Shown one piece after another: positions 8,464-15,720 of a DNA stretch of 64,000 bases. The notes under the pieces were generated by a model, which saw only the letters and a list, made by a program, of their open reading frames with translations, was not told where the DNA came from and searched no databases. A program made the position numbers and the translations under genes. The stretch's first letter is position 1; every line of letters starts with the position of its first letter. Location: assembly GCF_042219825.1 (NCBI RefSeq), contig NZ_JBHJHQ010000003.1, forward strand, positions 639,653-703,652, written 5' to 3'. Source of the DNA: JBHJHP01 sp042219825 (GTDB taxonomy: Bacteria > Bacteroidota > Bacteroidia > Bacteroidales > UBA5342).

Positions 8464-8564
8464 ACACAAGTATCAAGATTCAAGTATCAAGACTAATGTA
8501 CAATTATGAATTAAGATTGATTTGAGTTCAAAAATCCTGATACCTGATACTTGATACCTGATAC
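8464..8564. repeat. Intergenic element with inverted arrays of degenerate 7-bp repeats (before dut)
   Basis: The left arm (8464-8491) has four consecutive heptamers ending CAAG (ACACAAG, TATCAAG, ATTCAAG, TATCAAG). The right arm (8537-8564) has four consecutive heptamers CTGATAC, CTGATAC, TTGATAC, CTGATAC, which are close to the reverse complement of the left unit. A 45-bp unique core separates them. The right arm ends 9 bp before the dut ATG, so the element forms part of the dut leader or promoter. Confidence 0.65.
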
Positions 8565-8573
8565 TTTAAAAAT

Positions 8574-9008
8574 ATGATTGTAAAAATTGTCAACAAATCG
8601 AAGCACGATTTACCTGCTTACAGCACAGTTCTATCGGCAGGTATGGATTTAAGAGCTAACATTGATGAACCGATTACCTTAAATCCGCTGGATAGAGCAC
8701 TGGTTAAAACAGGTTTGTTTATAGAATTGCCGGAAGGTTACGAGGCACAAATACGGCCCAGAAGCGGTCTGGCTTACAAAAAAGGTATTACGGTATTAAA
8801 TACTCCAGGAACCATTGATGCGGATTACCGTGGAGAGATTGGCGTTATTCTTGTAAACCTTTCGAATGAACCATTCGTGATCAATGACGGAGAACGGATC
8901 TGTCAGATGGTTATTGCAAAACACGAAACGGTGGACTGGCACGAAGTTGAACTTCTGGAGGAAACAATGAGAGGAGCAGGAGGTTTTGGTCACACCGGAA
9001 AACATTAA
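8574..9008 (+). CDS. dut: dUTP diphosphatase
   Basis: Dut hydrolyses dUTP to dUMP and pyrophosphate, keeping uracil out of DNA and supplying dTMP synthesis. The 144-residue protein contains the five motifs of the trimeric family: AGMDLRA, RPRSGLAYKKGI, the active-site loop NTPGTIDADYRGEI, GERICQMVI, and the C-terminal RGAGGFGHTG. It begins 9 bp after the heptamer array and the next gene starts 4 bp after its stop, so it heads an operon of envelope genes. Confidence 0.97.
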   Translation: MIVKIVNKSKHDLPAYSTVLSAGMDLRANIDEPITLNPLDRALVKTGLFIELPEGYEAQIRPRSGLAYKKGITVLNTPGTIDADYRGEIGVILVNLSNEPFVINDGERICQMVIAKHETVDWHEVELLEETMRGAGGFGHTGKH

Positions 9009-9012
9009 AAAA

Positions 9013-10761
9013 ATGATTAAGAAAATAAGTATTTATGCCGTTTTGCTGACACTTTTACTGGCATCATGTAAAACAAGTGAACATGTTCCGGTAGTCACTA
9101 AATCAAAAAGTTATCAAACGAATCTTTCAGATGAGAATCAAAGAAAGTTTGATTATTTTTTTATTGAAGGTAACCGGTTTAAACTAGATGGTGATCTGGA
9201 GCGGGCTGCGAAAATGTTTAGTCAGTGTCTTCAACTCGATCCTAAAAGCGCAGCCACATATTTTGAATTAGGTAAATTGTATCTGGCATCACAGGATATT
9301 ACTAATGCTATTAAAAATATTAAGATAGCTGCAGATTATAATCCGGAGAATGAATGGTACAGATATTATCTTGCCGGTTTGTATGAGCAAAACAAGGATT
9401 ACGATAATGCCATACTGCAGTATCAGATTTTAACTCAGAAATTTCCCAATAAACAGGAATATCAGTATCATCTGGCCGCATTACTTACGCAACAAAAACG
9501 ATTTAAGGATGCTATCGCCGTGTATGATAAAATAGAGCAACAGGATGGAATAAGTGAACCTATATCTCTTGAAAAGCATAATTTGTACCTGCAGGCAAAT
9601 GATCTTAAAGGTGCAATCAGTGAAATTGAAAACCTTAAAAATGAGTATCCCAATCAACCACGGTATCATGTGTTATTAGGCGATGCTTACATTGATGGTA
9701 AGGAATATAAGAAAGCATTGAAGGAATATAATAAAGCAATAGCTATTGATCCGGATTATGGTCCTGTTCATATGTCGTTAGCTGGTTATTATGATATTCT
9801 TAATGAACCGGAAAAATCACAGCAGGAGTTAGTGAAGGCTTTCGAAAGTAATTCCATTCCATTTGAGAATAAACTGCGCATTTTGGTTCAGTATATGATG
9901 CAGACTACCAAGGATTCTACCAAAACCGAAAATCTTGTGAGTTTGGTGAATGTGATGCTCGATAAGCATCCTAATGAGCCTGATCTGCATTACTATTACG
10001 GCAACTTTTTACTGAGCCAGAATCAGAAGGAGGATGCACTTGAGCAATTTAAACAGGTGGTAGAACTTGATCCGTCGCGATATGAAACATGGTTACAAAT
10101 TGCCGGATTTTATATGGATGATCAGGACTGGAAAAAAGTTATTGAAATGGCCGATCATGCTATTGATGCACAACCTGCCATGCCACAGGCTTACATGTAC
10201 AAGGGCATAGCTGCTTTTCAGGAGGAAGATTATAAAACAGCATTGAATGCATTTTTAAAGGGCGCTGTATATAGTTCTGATGATAATAAAGATATGAAAG
10301 GGCAGTTTTATTCAAATATTGGGGATGCATATTATAAACTTGGTGAAAGTAAAAATGCGTTTGAGTATTACGATAAAGCACTTCAACTGGATGATCATAA
10401 TCTGCTGGTATTGAATAATTACAGTTATTATCTTTCATTGGAAGGACACGATTTGGACAAAGCGCTTGAAATGAGTTCTAAATGTGTTGAACTGGAACCT
10501 AAGAACAGTACTTATCTTGATACCTATGCCTGGGTTTATTACAAAAAGGGAAATTACACCATGGCAAAGTATTTTATTGAACAGGCCATTGATAAACTCG
10601 ATCAGGATAATGGTGAGGTCTTTGAACATTATGGTGATATTCTCTTTAAATCGGGAGATAAGCAAAAGGCATTGGAATGGTGGAAAAAAGCAAAAGCTGC
10701 CGGATACGATTCGTCTGAACTGGATAAAAAAATTGAATCTGGTGAATTGGTCAATTTGTGA
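9013..10761 (+). CDS. TPR-repeat lipoprotein of the dut-DUF4292-envC operon
   Basis: The start is the ATG at 9013; an upstream TTG would overlap dut and lacks a leader. A lipobox (LLLASC, Cys19) marks a lipoprotein. The remaining 560 residues are almost entirely tetratricopeptide repeats, for example ERAAKMFSQCLQLDPKSAAT, KKALKEYNKAIAIDPDYGPV and NAFEYYDKALQLDDHNLLVL, roughly a dozen or more units. TPR lipoproteins act as scaffolds for protein assembly at the periplasmic face of the envelope; the partner is not known. It overlaps the next gene by 4 bp and probably works with the DUF4292 and EnvC-like proteins. Confidence 0.85.
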   Translation: MIKKISIYAVLLTLLLASCKTSEHVPVVTKSKSYQTNLSDENQRKFDYFFIEGNRFKLDGDLERAAKMFSQCLQLDPKSAATYFELGKLYLASQDITNAIKNIKIAADYNPENEWYRYYLAGLYEQNKDYDNAILQYQILTQKFPNKQEYQYHLAALLTQQKRFKDAIAVYDKIEQQDGISEPISLEKHNLYLQANDLKGAISEIENLKNEYPNQPRYHVLLGDAYIDGKEYKKALKEYNKAIAIDPDYGPVHMSLAGYYDILNEPEKSQQELVKAFESNSIPFENKLRILVQYMMQTTKDSTKTENLVSLVNVMLDKHPNEPDLHYYYGNFLLSQNQKEDALEQFKQVVELDPSRYETWLQIAGFYMDDQDWKKVIEMADHAIDAQPAMPQAYMYKGIAAFQEEDYKTALNAFLKGAVYSSDDNKDMKGQFYSNIGDAYYKLGESKNAFEYYDKALQLDDHNLLVLNNYSYYLSLEGHDLDKALEMSSKCVELEPKNSTYLDTYAWVYYKKGNYTMAKYFIEQAIDKLDQDNGEVFEHYGDILFKSGDKQKALEWWKKAKAAGYDSSELDKKIESGELVNL

Positions 10762-11567
10762 AAAATAGAATAGGCTCACATATAGCATCCGGATTTCTGA
10801 TAGTTGTACTTGTTTCATGTTCGGTTACAAGAAAGTCAGTTGTTACTGGTGATATATATTCCGGGCTTAATGAAAAGAAATTTATCAGGCTCATTGAAAC
10901 CACTTCCTATCATTCTTTTAAAACACTTGAAATATCAAAGTTCACAGCTAATTATTCAGGATCAGAAGAAAAGAAAAACTTTAAGGGTTTTATACGTTTG
11001 AAGCACGATAGCGTGCTTATGGTTTCGGTTTCTCCGCTAATGGGAATAGAATTATTTCGTTTAAGACTTGACCGGGATTCTGCTGGCTTTATAGACAGGT
11101 ATTACAAAACCTATTTTTTAGATGGATTATACGGCCTAAACCAAAAGTACGGATTGCCGGCTGATTTCAATTTAGTACAATCTTTCTTACTTGGTTACGA
11201 TCCATTTTTGGATAATTCTGAAATTGTGCCGCGTAAATTCAGGGAAACAAACGATTTTTATTCAGTTGAGTATTATATTCCCGTAGAAAAGTCTAATTTT
11301 GGGATTGAATATTTTTATGCTAAGAATCTGAAGATTAAGCGTATATTGGTTATAGACTTTGCGGGAGGTTCATCATTAGATATTCATTATGGTTCCTATT
11401 TTGAAAAGAATGATGTGTCTTTTATACCAAACGAACTGAATATAACGTTTATAAGGGGAAATACCATTGATAAACTTGAACTCAGCTTTAAAAATGCTGA
11501 ACTGAATAAAACTTTAAATTTTCCATTTAGCATATCTGATAAATACACCAGAGTTAATTATAAATGA
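10758..11567 (+). CDS. DUF4292-type lipoprotein
   Basis: The start is GTG at 10758, in the overlap GTGA with the TPR gene's stop, suggesting translational coupling. A lipobox (VVLVSC, Cys21) is followed by about 245 residues rich in beta-strand pattern (FKGFIRLKHDSVLMVSVSP, IYEY-like strands, NELNITFIRG). It matches my recollection of the DUF4292 family of Bacteroidota, thought to have a LolA/LolB-like fold; the function is undetermined. Position between a TPR lipoprotein and an EnvC-like protein, with overlaps on both sides, points to a role in envelope biogenesis. Confidence 0.75.
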   Translation: MKNRIGSHIASGFLIVVLVSCSVTRKSVVTGDIYSGLNEKKFIRLIETTSYHSFKTLEISKFTANYSGSEEKKNFKGFIRLKHDSVLMVSVSPLMGIELFRLRLDRDSAGFIDRYYKTYFLDGLYGLNQKYGLPADFNLVQSFLLGYDPFLDNSEIVPRKFRETNDFYSVEYYIPVEKSNFGIEYFYAKNLKIKRILVIDFAGGSSLDIHYGSYFEKNDVSFIPNELNITFIRGNTIDKLELSFKNAELNKTLNFPFSISDKYTRVNYK

Positions 11568-12781
11568 AAAAATCTGTTATAATACTTTTCCTGGCTGTTT
11601 TGCATTTATCTGCTTTTTCACAGACTCTTGAGGAATTAAAAAAGCAACGAGAGAAAACGGAGAAGGATATAGAATATACCAATAAATTATTGGAAAAAAC
11701 GCAGAAGGATACCCGATCTTCGCTGAATAAAATAACAATTATTGGAAAGCAGATAGATAACAGGAAGCAACTCATTAGTGGCATTAATAAGGAAATACAA
11801 CTTATTGACAATGATATTGTTGATAAAAGAAATAATATATCAAATCTTGAGGCTGAAATTGCGAAGTTAAAGAAGGAATATGAAAGTGCCATTTATCATA
11901 CATGGAAGACCCGTAATGCTCAGAACAGGCTAATGTATGTGTTTTCCGGTAAGGATTTGGGTGAGGTTTACAGGCGAATCAGATATTTGCACGAGTTTAG
12001 TAATTTCAGAAAGCAACAAAGTGAATTATTGCTGGCAATGCAAAAGGATCTGGAAAAGGAACTTAGGGAAGTCGAGGAGAAACGGGAAGATAAATTGAGT
12101 CTACTGGATTCAAAGACCAAAGAACAGTATAATTTACAGCTGGAGCAAAATAAGCAGGATGTGTATGTTAAAGATTTGAAATCGAAAGAAAGAAATCTTA
12201 AAAGGCAATTGGCTCAGCAACAAAAGAAAAGGGATGAGTTAAGTTCGTTCATAAAGAAAATAATAGAAGAGCAGATAAAAGCCTCTAATAAAGGTAAATC
12301 AAATACGTCACCGGGTAAATTTTCTTTAACTCCTGAGGAAAAACTGGTGTCTGAACAGTTTGATAAGAACAAAGGTAAGTTGCCATGGCCTGTAGATCAG
12401 GGTATAATAATATCAAAGTTTGGTACGCATAAAAATGCATTAGTAAGTTCTGTTACTGAAAATAACCCTGGCATTGATATCTTAACAGATGAAGGGACAG
12501 AAGCTCGGGCAGTTTTTAAAGGAAAGGTTTCAGGAGTCTTTATGTTGGCTACAAATACTTTGGGAGTTACAATTCGTCATGGTGAGTATATTTCATTTTA
12601 TGGCAATTTATCACAGGTTTATGTAAAAAGAGACGATATTGTAGATACAAAGCAAACAATAGGGAAAATTTTCACAGACAATATTGAGACAGGTTCATCA
12701 GAATCCAGTAAAACAGTTCTATATTTCAGTATTTATAAGGGTATTGTAAATACTAATCCAGAATACTGGTTGGCGCGTTAA
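11564..12781 (+). CDS. EnvC-like coiled-coil protein with degenerate M23 (LytM) domain
   Basis: A 405-residue exported protein: signal peptide (1-20), long coiled coil (about 21-245, LEELKKQREKTEKDIEYTNK onward) and a C-terminal M23/LytM fold (about 270-405). In active M23 enzymes zinc is held by an HxxxD motif and an HxH motif, with another catalytic His. Here the first site reads NNPGID (Asp kept, His lost), the YAHLS position reads YGNLS, and the HLHFE position reads VLYFS. It is therefore probably a regulator of murein amidases, as EnvC is for AmiA/AmiB, not a hydrolase. It overlaps the DUF4292 gene by 4 bp. Confidence 0.85.
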   Translation: MKKSVIILFLAVLHLSAFSQTLEELKKQREKTEKDIEYTNKLLEKTQKDTRSSLNKITIIGKQIDNRKQLISGINKEIQLIDNDIVDKRNNISNLEAEIAKLKKEYESAIYHTWKTRNAQNRLMYVFSGKDLGEVYRRIRYLHEFSNFRKQQSELLLAMQKDLEKELREVEEKREDKLSLLDSKTKEQYNLQLEQNKQDVYVKDLKSKERNLKRQLAQQQKKRDELSSFIKKIIEEQIKASNKGKSNTSPGKFSLTPEEKLVSEQFDKNKGKLPWPVDQGIIISKFGTHKNALVSSVTENNPGIDILTDEGTEARAVFKGKVSGVFMLATNTLGVTIRHGEYISFYGNLSQVYVKRDDIVDTKQTIGKIFTDNIETGSSESSKTVLYFSIYKGIVNTNPEYWLAR

Positions 12782-12782
12782 A

Positions 12783-13202
12783 ATGGAAATCAATTTTTTT
12801 TCTGAAGATGTAGCGATGCCTGAGTTCGATCAGGAGTGCATTGCGGATTGGATTGACTTTACGATTAGATCAAAAGGACTTTCCACGTGGAACATTTCAG
12901 TCATCTTTTGTTCCGATGCCTATTTACTGAATATTAACAGGCAATATTTGAACCATGATTACTACACTGATGTTATAACATTCGATTATAGCGAAAATAA
13001 GCTTGTTTCCGGGGATGTTTTTATATCAGTGGATATGATTAGGTTTAATGAGATGAAATTCGCTAAAAACGAAAAGAATGAGCTTTTTCGGGTAATTATA
13101 CACGGCGTGTTACATCTCTGTGGATATAAGGATAAAACTGAAACGGATAAAAATGAGATGACAAAGCAGGAGAATCTTGCACTTTCCCACTTATCTTGCT
13201 AG
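12783..13202 (+). CDS. ybeY: Endoribonuclease YbeY (rRNA maturation)
   Basis: YbeY is a metal-dependent RNase involved in 16S rRNA 3' maturation and ribosome quality control. The 139-residue protein has the conserved NxxYLNHDYYTDVITFDY block and the metal-site motif HGVLHLCGYKDK. The family consensus ends GYDH; here the third ligand position reads GYKDK, a variant I believe is usual in Bacteroidota. It begins 1 bp after the EnvC-like gene, so it is likely the last gene of that operon. A parS-like palindrome lies inside the coding sequence. Confidence 0.93.
   Translation: MEINFFSEDVAMPEFDQECIADWIDFTIRSKGLSTWNISVIFCSDAYLLNINRQYLNHDYYTDVITFDYSENKLVSGDVFISVDMIRFNEMKFAKNEKNELFRVIIHGVLHLCGYKDKTETDKNEMTKQENLALSHLSC
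12879..12894. other. parS: parS-like site (14 of 16 matches), inside ybeY
   Basis: CTTTCCACGTGGAACA differs only in the first two bases from the perfect palindrome at 15151-15166. The core TTCCACGTGGAA is a perfect 12-bp palindrome. ParB binds parS sites, which are often found inside genes near the origin. On its own this could be chance; the second site 2.3 kb away makes it credible. Confidence 0.55.
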
Positions 13203-13243
13203 CATATAACTTACGAAATTAGCAGGTTAAACCTCTGATTTAT

Positions 13244-13251
13244 TATTTTTG
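13244..13251 (+). promoter_or_regulatory. Probable mnmG -7 promoter element
   Basis: TATTTTTG is an exact TAnnTTTG match, 18 bp upstream of the mnmG ATG, in the short gap after ybeY. Confidence 0.5.
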
Positions 13252-13269
13252 CATTGAAATTTGTTAATA

Positions 13270-15144
13270 ATGAGATTTGATTACGATATTATTGTGGTTG
13301 GCGCCGGACATTCTGGTTGTGAGGCAGCAGCAGCAGCAGCCAATTTAGGCTCAAAAACTGTGCTCATAACCATGGATATGAATAAGATTGCACAGATGAG
13401 TTGTAATCCGGCCATGGGAGGAATTGCAAAAGGGCAGATCGTAAGGGAAATTGATGCACTGGGTGGACAGGCAGGAATTGTAACGGATGACACGGCTATT
13501 CAATTCAGAATGTTAAATCGTTCCAAGGGTCCTGCTATGTGGAGTCCACGTGCGCAAAGTGACAGGTTCAGGTTTATAGAGCGCTGGCGTAATATTCTTG
13601 AAAATACTGATAATCTGGATTTGTGGCAGGATACGGTGAAGCAATTAATATTTAAAGGAAATACGGTTATTGGAGTCAGAACGGCGTTGAATGTTGAGTT
13701 CAGGGCTAAATGTGTTATACTGACTAATGGTACTTTCTTGAACGGATTGATGCATATCGGTAGGGTGCAAATTGGAGGAGGTCGTGTGTCGGAACCCGCT
13801 TCATATCATTTGTCAGATCAGCTTTCTGATTTCGGATTTGTTACCGGACGTATGAAAACCGGAACTCCGGTGAGAATTGACGGGAGAACAATTGATTTTT
13901 CGAAATTAATACCTCAGGAAGGTGAAAATGATTTTCATAAGTTTTCATATCTTGATCATGAACCGAGAAGACTAAAGCAACGGAATTGTTATATTGCTCA
14001 TACTAATGGAGACGTCCACGAATCGTTACGGCAGGGACTTAAGGATTCTCCGCTTTACAATGGCACCATTAAAAGTATCGGGCCGCGGTATTGTCCCAGT
14101 ATTGAAACAAAGATTGTAACGTTTGAAGAAAAGGACAGACATCAGTTGTTTTTGGAACCGGAAGGTGAAAATACGCAGGAATATTATCTGAATGGATTTA
14201 GTTCTTCGTTATCCTTAGATGTTCAGTATCAGTCTCTTAGAATGATATCTGGGTTCGAAAATGCTAAGATTTACCGTCCTGGTTATGCCATTGAATATGA
14301 CTTTTTTGATCCAACACAGCTAAAACATACTTTGGAAACAAAACTCGTTGATAATCTGTACTTTGCGGGTCAGATTAACGGAACAACAGGGTATGAGGAG
14401 GCCGGTGCCCAGGGTATTATTGCAGGAATAAATGCACATCTCAGGGTTCATGGAGATAAGGAGTTTGTTCTGAACCGTGATCAGGCATATATTGGAGTGC
14501 TGATTGATGACCTGGTGAACAAAGGTGTGGATGAACCATACCGTATGTTTACATCTCGTGCGGAATATCGTATTTTATTACGGCAGGATGATGCGGATGT
14601 AAGGTTGACACCTTTGGCATATGACTTAGGACTGGCTACAAAGCATCGGAAGGATCTTCTGGATGAAAAACTTGAGTGGAGGGATAAGGTTATTGATTTT
14701 GTGAATAACTATTCGGTAAAAAAGGATAAGATTAATGATAAGCTCGAAGCGTTGGGAACAGCTCCTTTAAAACAAGGCGTAAAGTTAAAAGATGTAGCTT
14801 TGCGTCCACAGGTTACATTTAAGGATCTCGCTGAAATGGTTCCGAAGTTTAAAGAGCTTATTGATCATATTCCAAATAGAAAGGAAGAAATTGTTGAGGC
14901 CGCAGAAATTCTGATTAAATATGAAGGTTATATAAATAGAGAAAAAGTTATCGCTGATAAGTTAAGCCGTCTTGAAAATATTAAAATTAAGGATAAATTC
15001 AACTATAATGATCTTTTAAATTTGTCAACTGAAGCAAGGCAGAAACTGACTAAAATTAATCCCGAAACAATTGGACAGGCCAGTCGGATTTCCGGAGTTT
15101 CACCTTCTGATATTAACGTTTTATTGGTATTAATGGGTCGTTAA
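13270..15144 (+). CDS. mnmG: tRNA uridine-5-carboxymethylaminomethyl modification enzyme MnmG
   Basis: MnmG, with MnmE, installs the carboxymethylaminomethyl group on U34 of certain tRNAs using FAD and methylene-THF. The ATG at 13270 (624 aa) is chosen over the upstream TTG at 13261. The FAD-binding GxGxxG motif (VVGAGHSGCEAAAAAA), the PAMGGIAKGQIVREIDALGG block, the GTPVRIDGRT motif, the FAGQINGTTGYEEAGAQG motif and the C-terminal helical domain (ASRISGVSPSDINVLLVLM) are all present. In many bacteria this gene (formerly gidA) lies near oriC and parAB, which fits the parS-type sites around it. Confidence 0.98.
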   Translation: MRFDYDIIVVGAGHSGCEAAAAAANLGSKTVLITMDMNKIAQMSCNPAMGGIAKGQIVREIDALGGQAGIVTDDTAIQFRMLNRSKGPAMWSPRAQSDRFRFIERWRNILENTDNLDLWQDTVKQLIFKGNTVIGVRTALNVEFRAKCVILTNGTFLNGLMHIGRVQIGGGRVSEPASYHLSDQLSDFGFVTGRMKTGTPVRIDGRTIDFSKLIPQEGENDFHKFSYLDHEPRRLKQRNCYIAHTNGDVHESLRQGLKDSPLYNGTIKSIGPRYCPSIETKIVTFEEKDRHQLFLEPEGENTQEYYLNGFSSSLSLDVQYQSLRMISGFENAKIYRPGYAIEYDFFDPTQLKHTLETKLVDNLYFAGQINGTTGYEEAGAQGIIAGINAHLRVHGDKEFVLNRDQAYIGVLIDDLVNKGVDEPYRMFTSRAEYRILLRQDDADVRLTPLAYDLGLATKHRKDLLDEKLEWRDKVIDFVNNYSVKKDKINDKLEALGTAPLKQGVKLKDVALRPQVTFKDLAEMVPKFKELIDHIPNRKEEIVEAAEILIKYEGYINREKVIADKLSRLENIKIKDKFNYNDLLNLSTEARQKLTKINPETIGQASRISGVSPSDINVLLVLMGR

Positions 15145-15150
15145 AATTTG

Positions 15151-15166
15151 TGTTCCACGTGGAACA
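15151..15166. other. parS: parS-type centromere site (perfect 16-bp palindrome)
   Basis: TGTTCCACGTGGAACA is a perfect 16-bp palindrome matching the widely conserved parS consensus (TGTTnCACGTGnAACA), the ParB binding and clamp-loading site. It lies 6 bp after the mnmG stop and 20 bp before the apt ATG. parS sites cluster near replication origins. Confidence 0.85.
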
Positions 15167-15186
15167 ATTCGATAAAAATAATAATA

Positions 15187-15711
15187 ATGAAAATTGAACA
15201 GATCAAAGCATCGATTCGTGATGTCTATGACTTTCCTAAAAAAGGAATTGTATTTAAAGATTTAACCACCTTGTTTAAGGATGCAAAATTGTTTGCTGCA
15301 ACAGTAGAACTATTCGTGGATAAATATAAGGATAGTGGTATAACAAAGGTTGTAGGTGTAGAATCGAGAGGTTATTTTTTAGGACCTGTTATTGCATATA
15401 AACTGGGAGCAGCTTTTGTTCCGATCCGTAAACCAGGTAAATTACCTTCCGATGTTTTCAGCGAACATTACGATCTGGAATATGGTACTGACAAGATAGA
15501 AATTCATAAAGACGCACTGGAGGAAGATGACATCGTTTTACTGCATGACGATTTGCTTGCAACCGGAGGAACCATGGAAGCGGCAATAAAACTTGTAAAT
15601 CGCTTCAACCCGCAGGGGCTTTATGTAAGTTTTATTGTTGAATTACTCGCATTAAATGGCATTGAAAAACTAAAGGACAAAAGCGACGTTTTCTCTTTAA
15701 TTCAGTTTTAA
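15187..15711 (+). CDS. apt: Adenine phosphoribosyltransferase
   Basis: Apt salvages adenine to AMP using PRPP. The start is the ATG at 15187 (174 aa), matching the family start MKIEQIKASIRDV; the longer TTG frame would run through the parS-type palindrome. The family block FPKKGIVFKDLTTLF, the GVESRGYFLG loop, PIRKPGKLP and the PRPP-binding motif VLLHDDLLATGGT are present. The gene lies between mnmG and uvrC, with 9 bp to uvrC. Confidence 0.97.
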   Translation: MKIEQIKASIRDVYDFPKKGIVFKDLTTLFKDAKLFAATVELFVDKYKDSGITKVVGVESRGYFLGPVIAYKLGAAFVPIRKPGKLPSDVFSEHYDLEYGTDKIEIHKDALEEDDIVLLHDDLLATGGTMEAAIKLVNRFNPQGLYVSFIVELLALNGIEKLKDKSDVFSLIQF

Positions 15712-15720
15712 TATTGAATC

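Noticed and set aside
5599..8564. Heptamer arrays considered as CRISPR repeats
   Set aside because: The units are 7 bp, degenerate and contiguous with no spacers; no cas genes are in the window.
11564..12781. Active M23 peptidoglycan hydrolase
   Set aside because: All metal and catalytic histidine positions are changed, leaving only the Asp.
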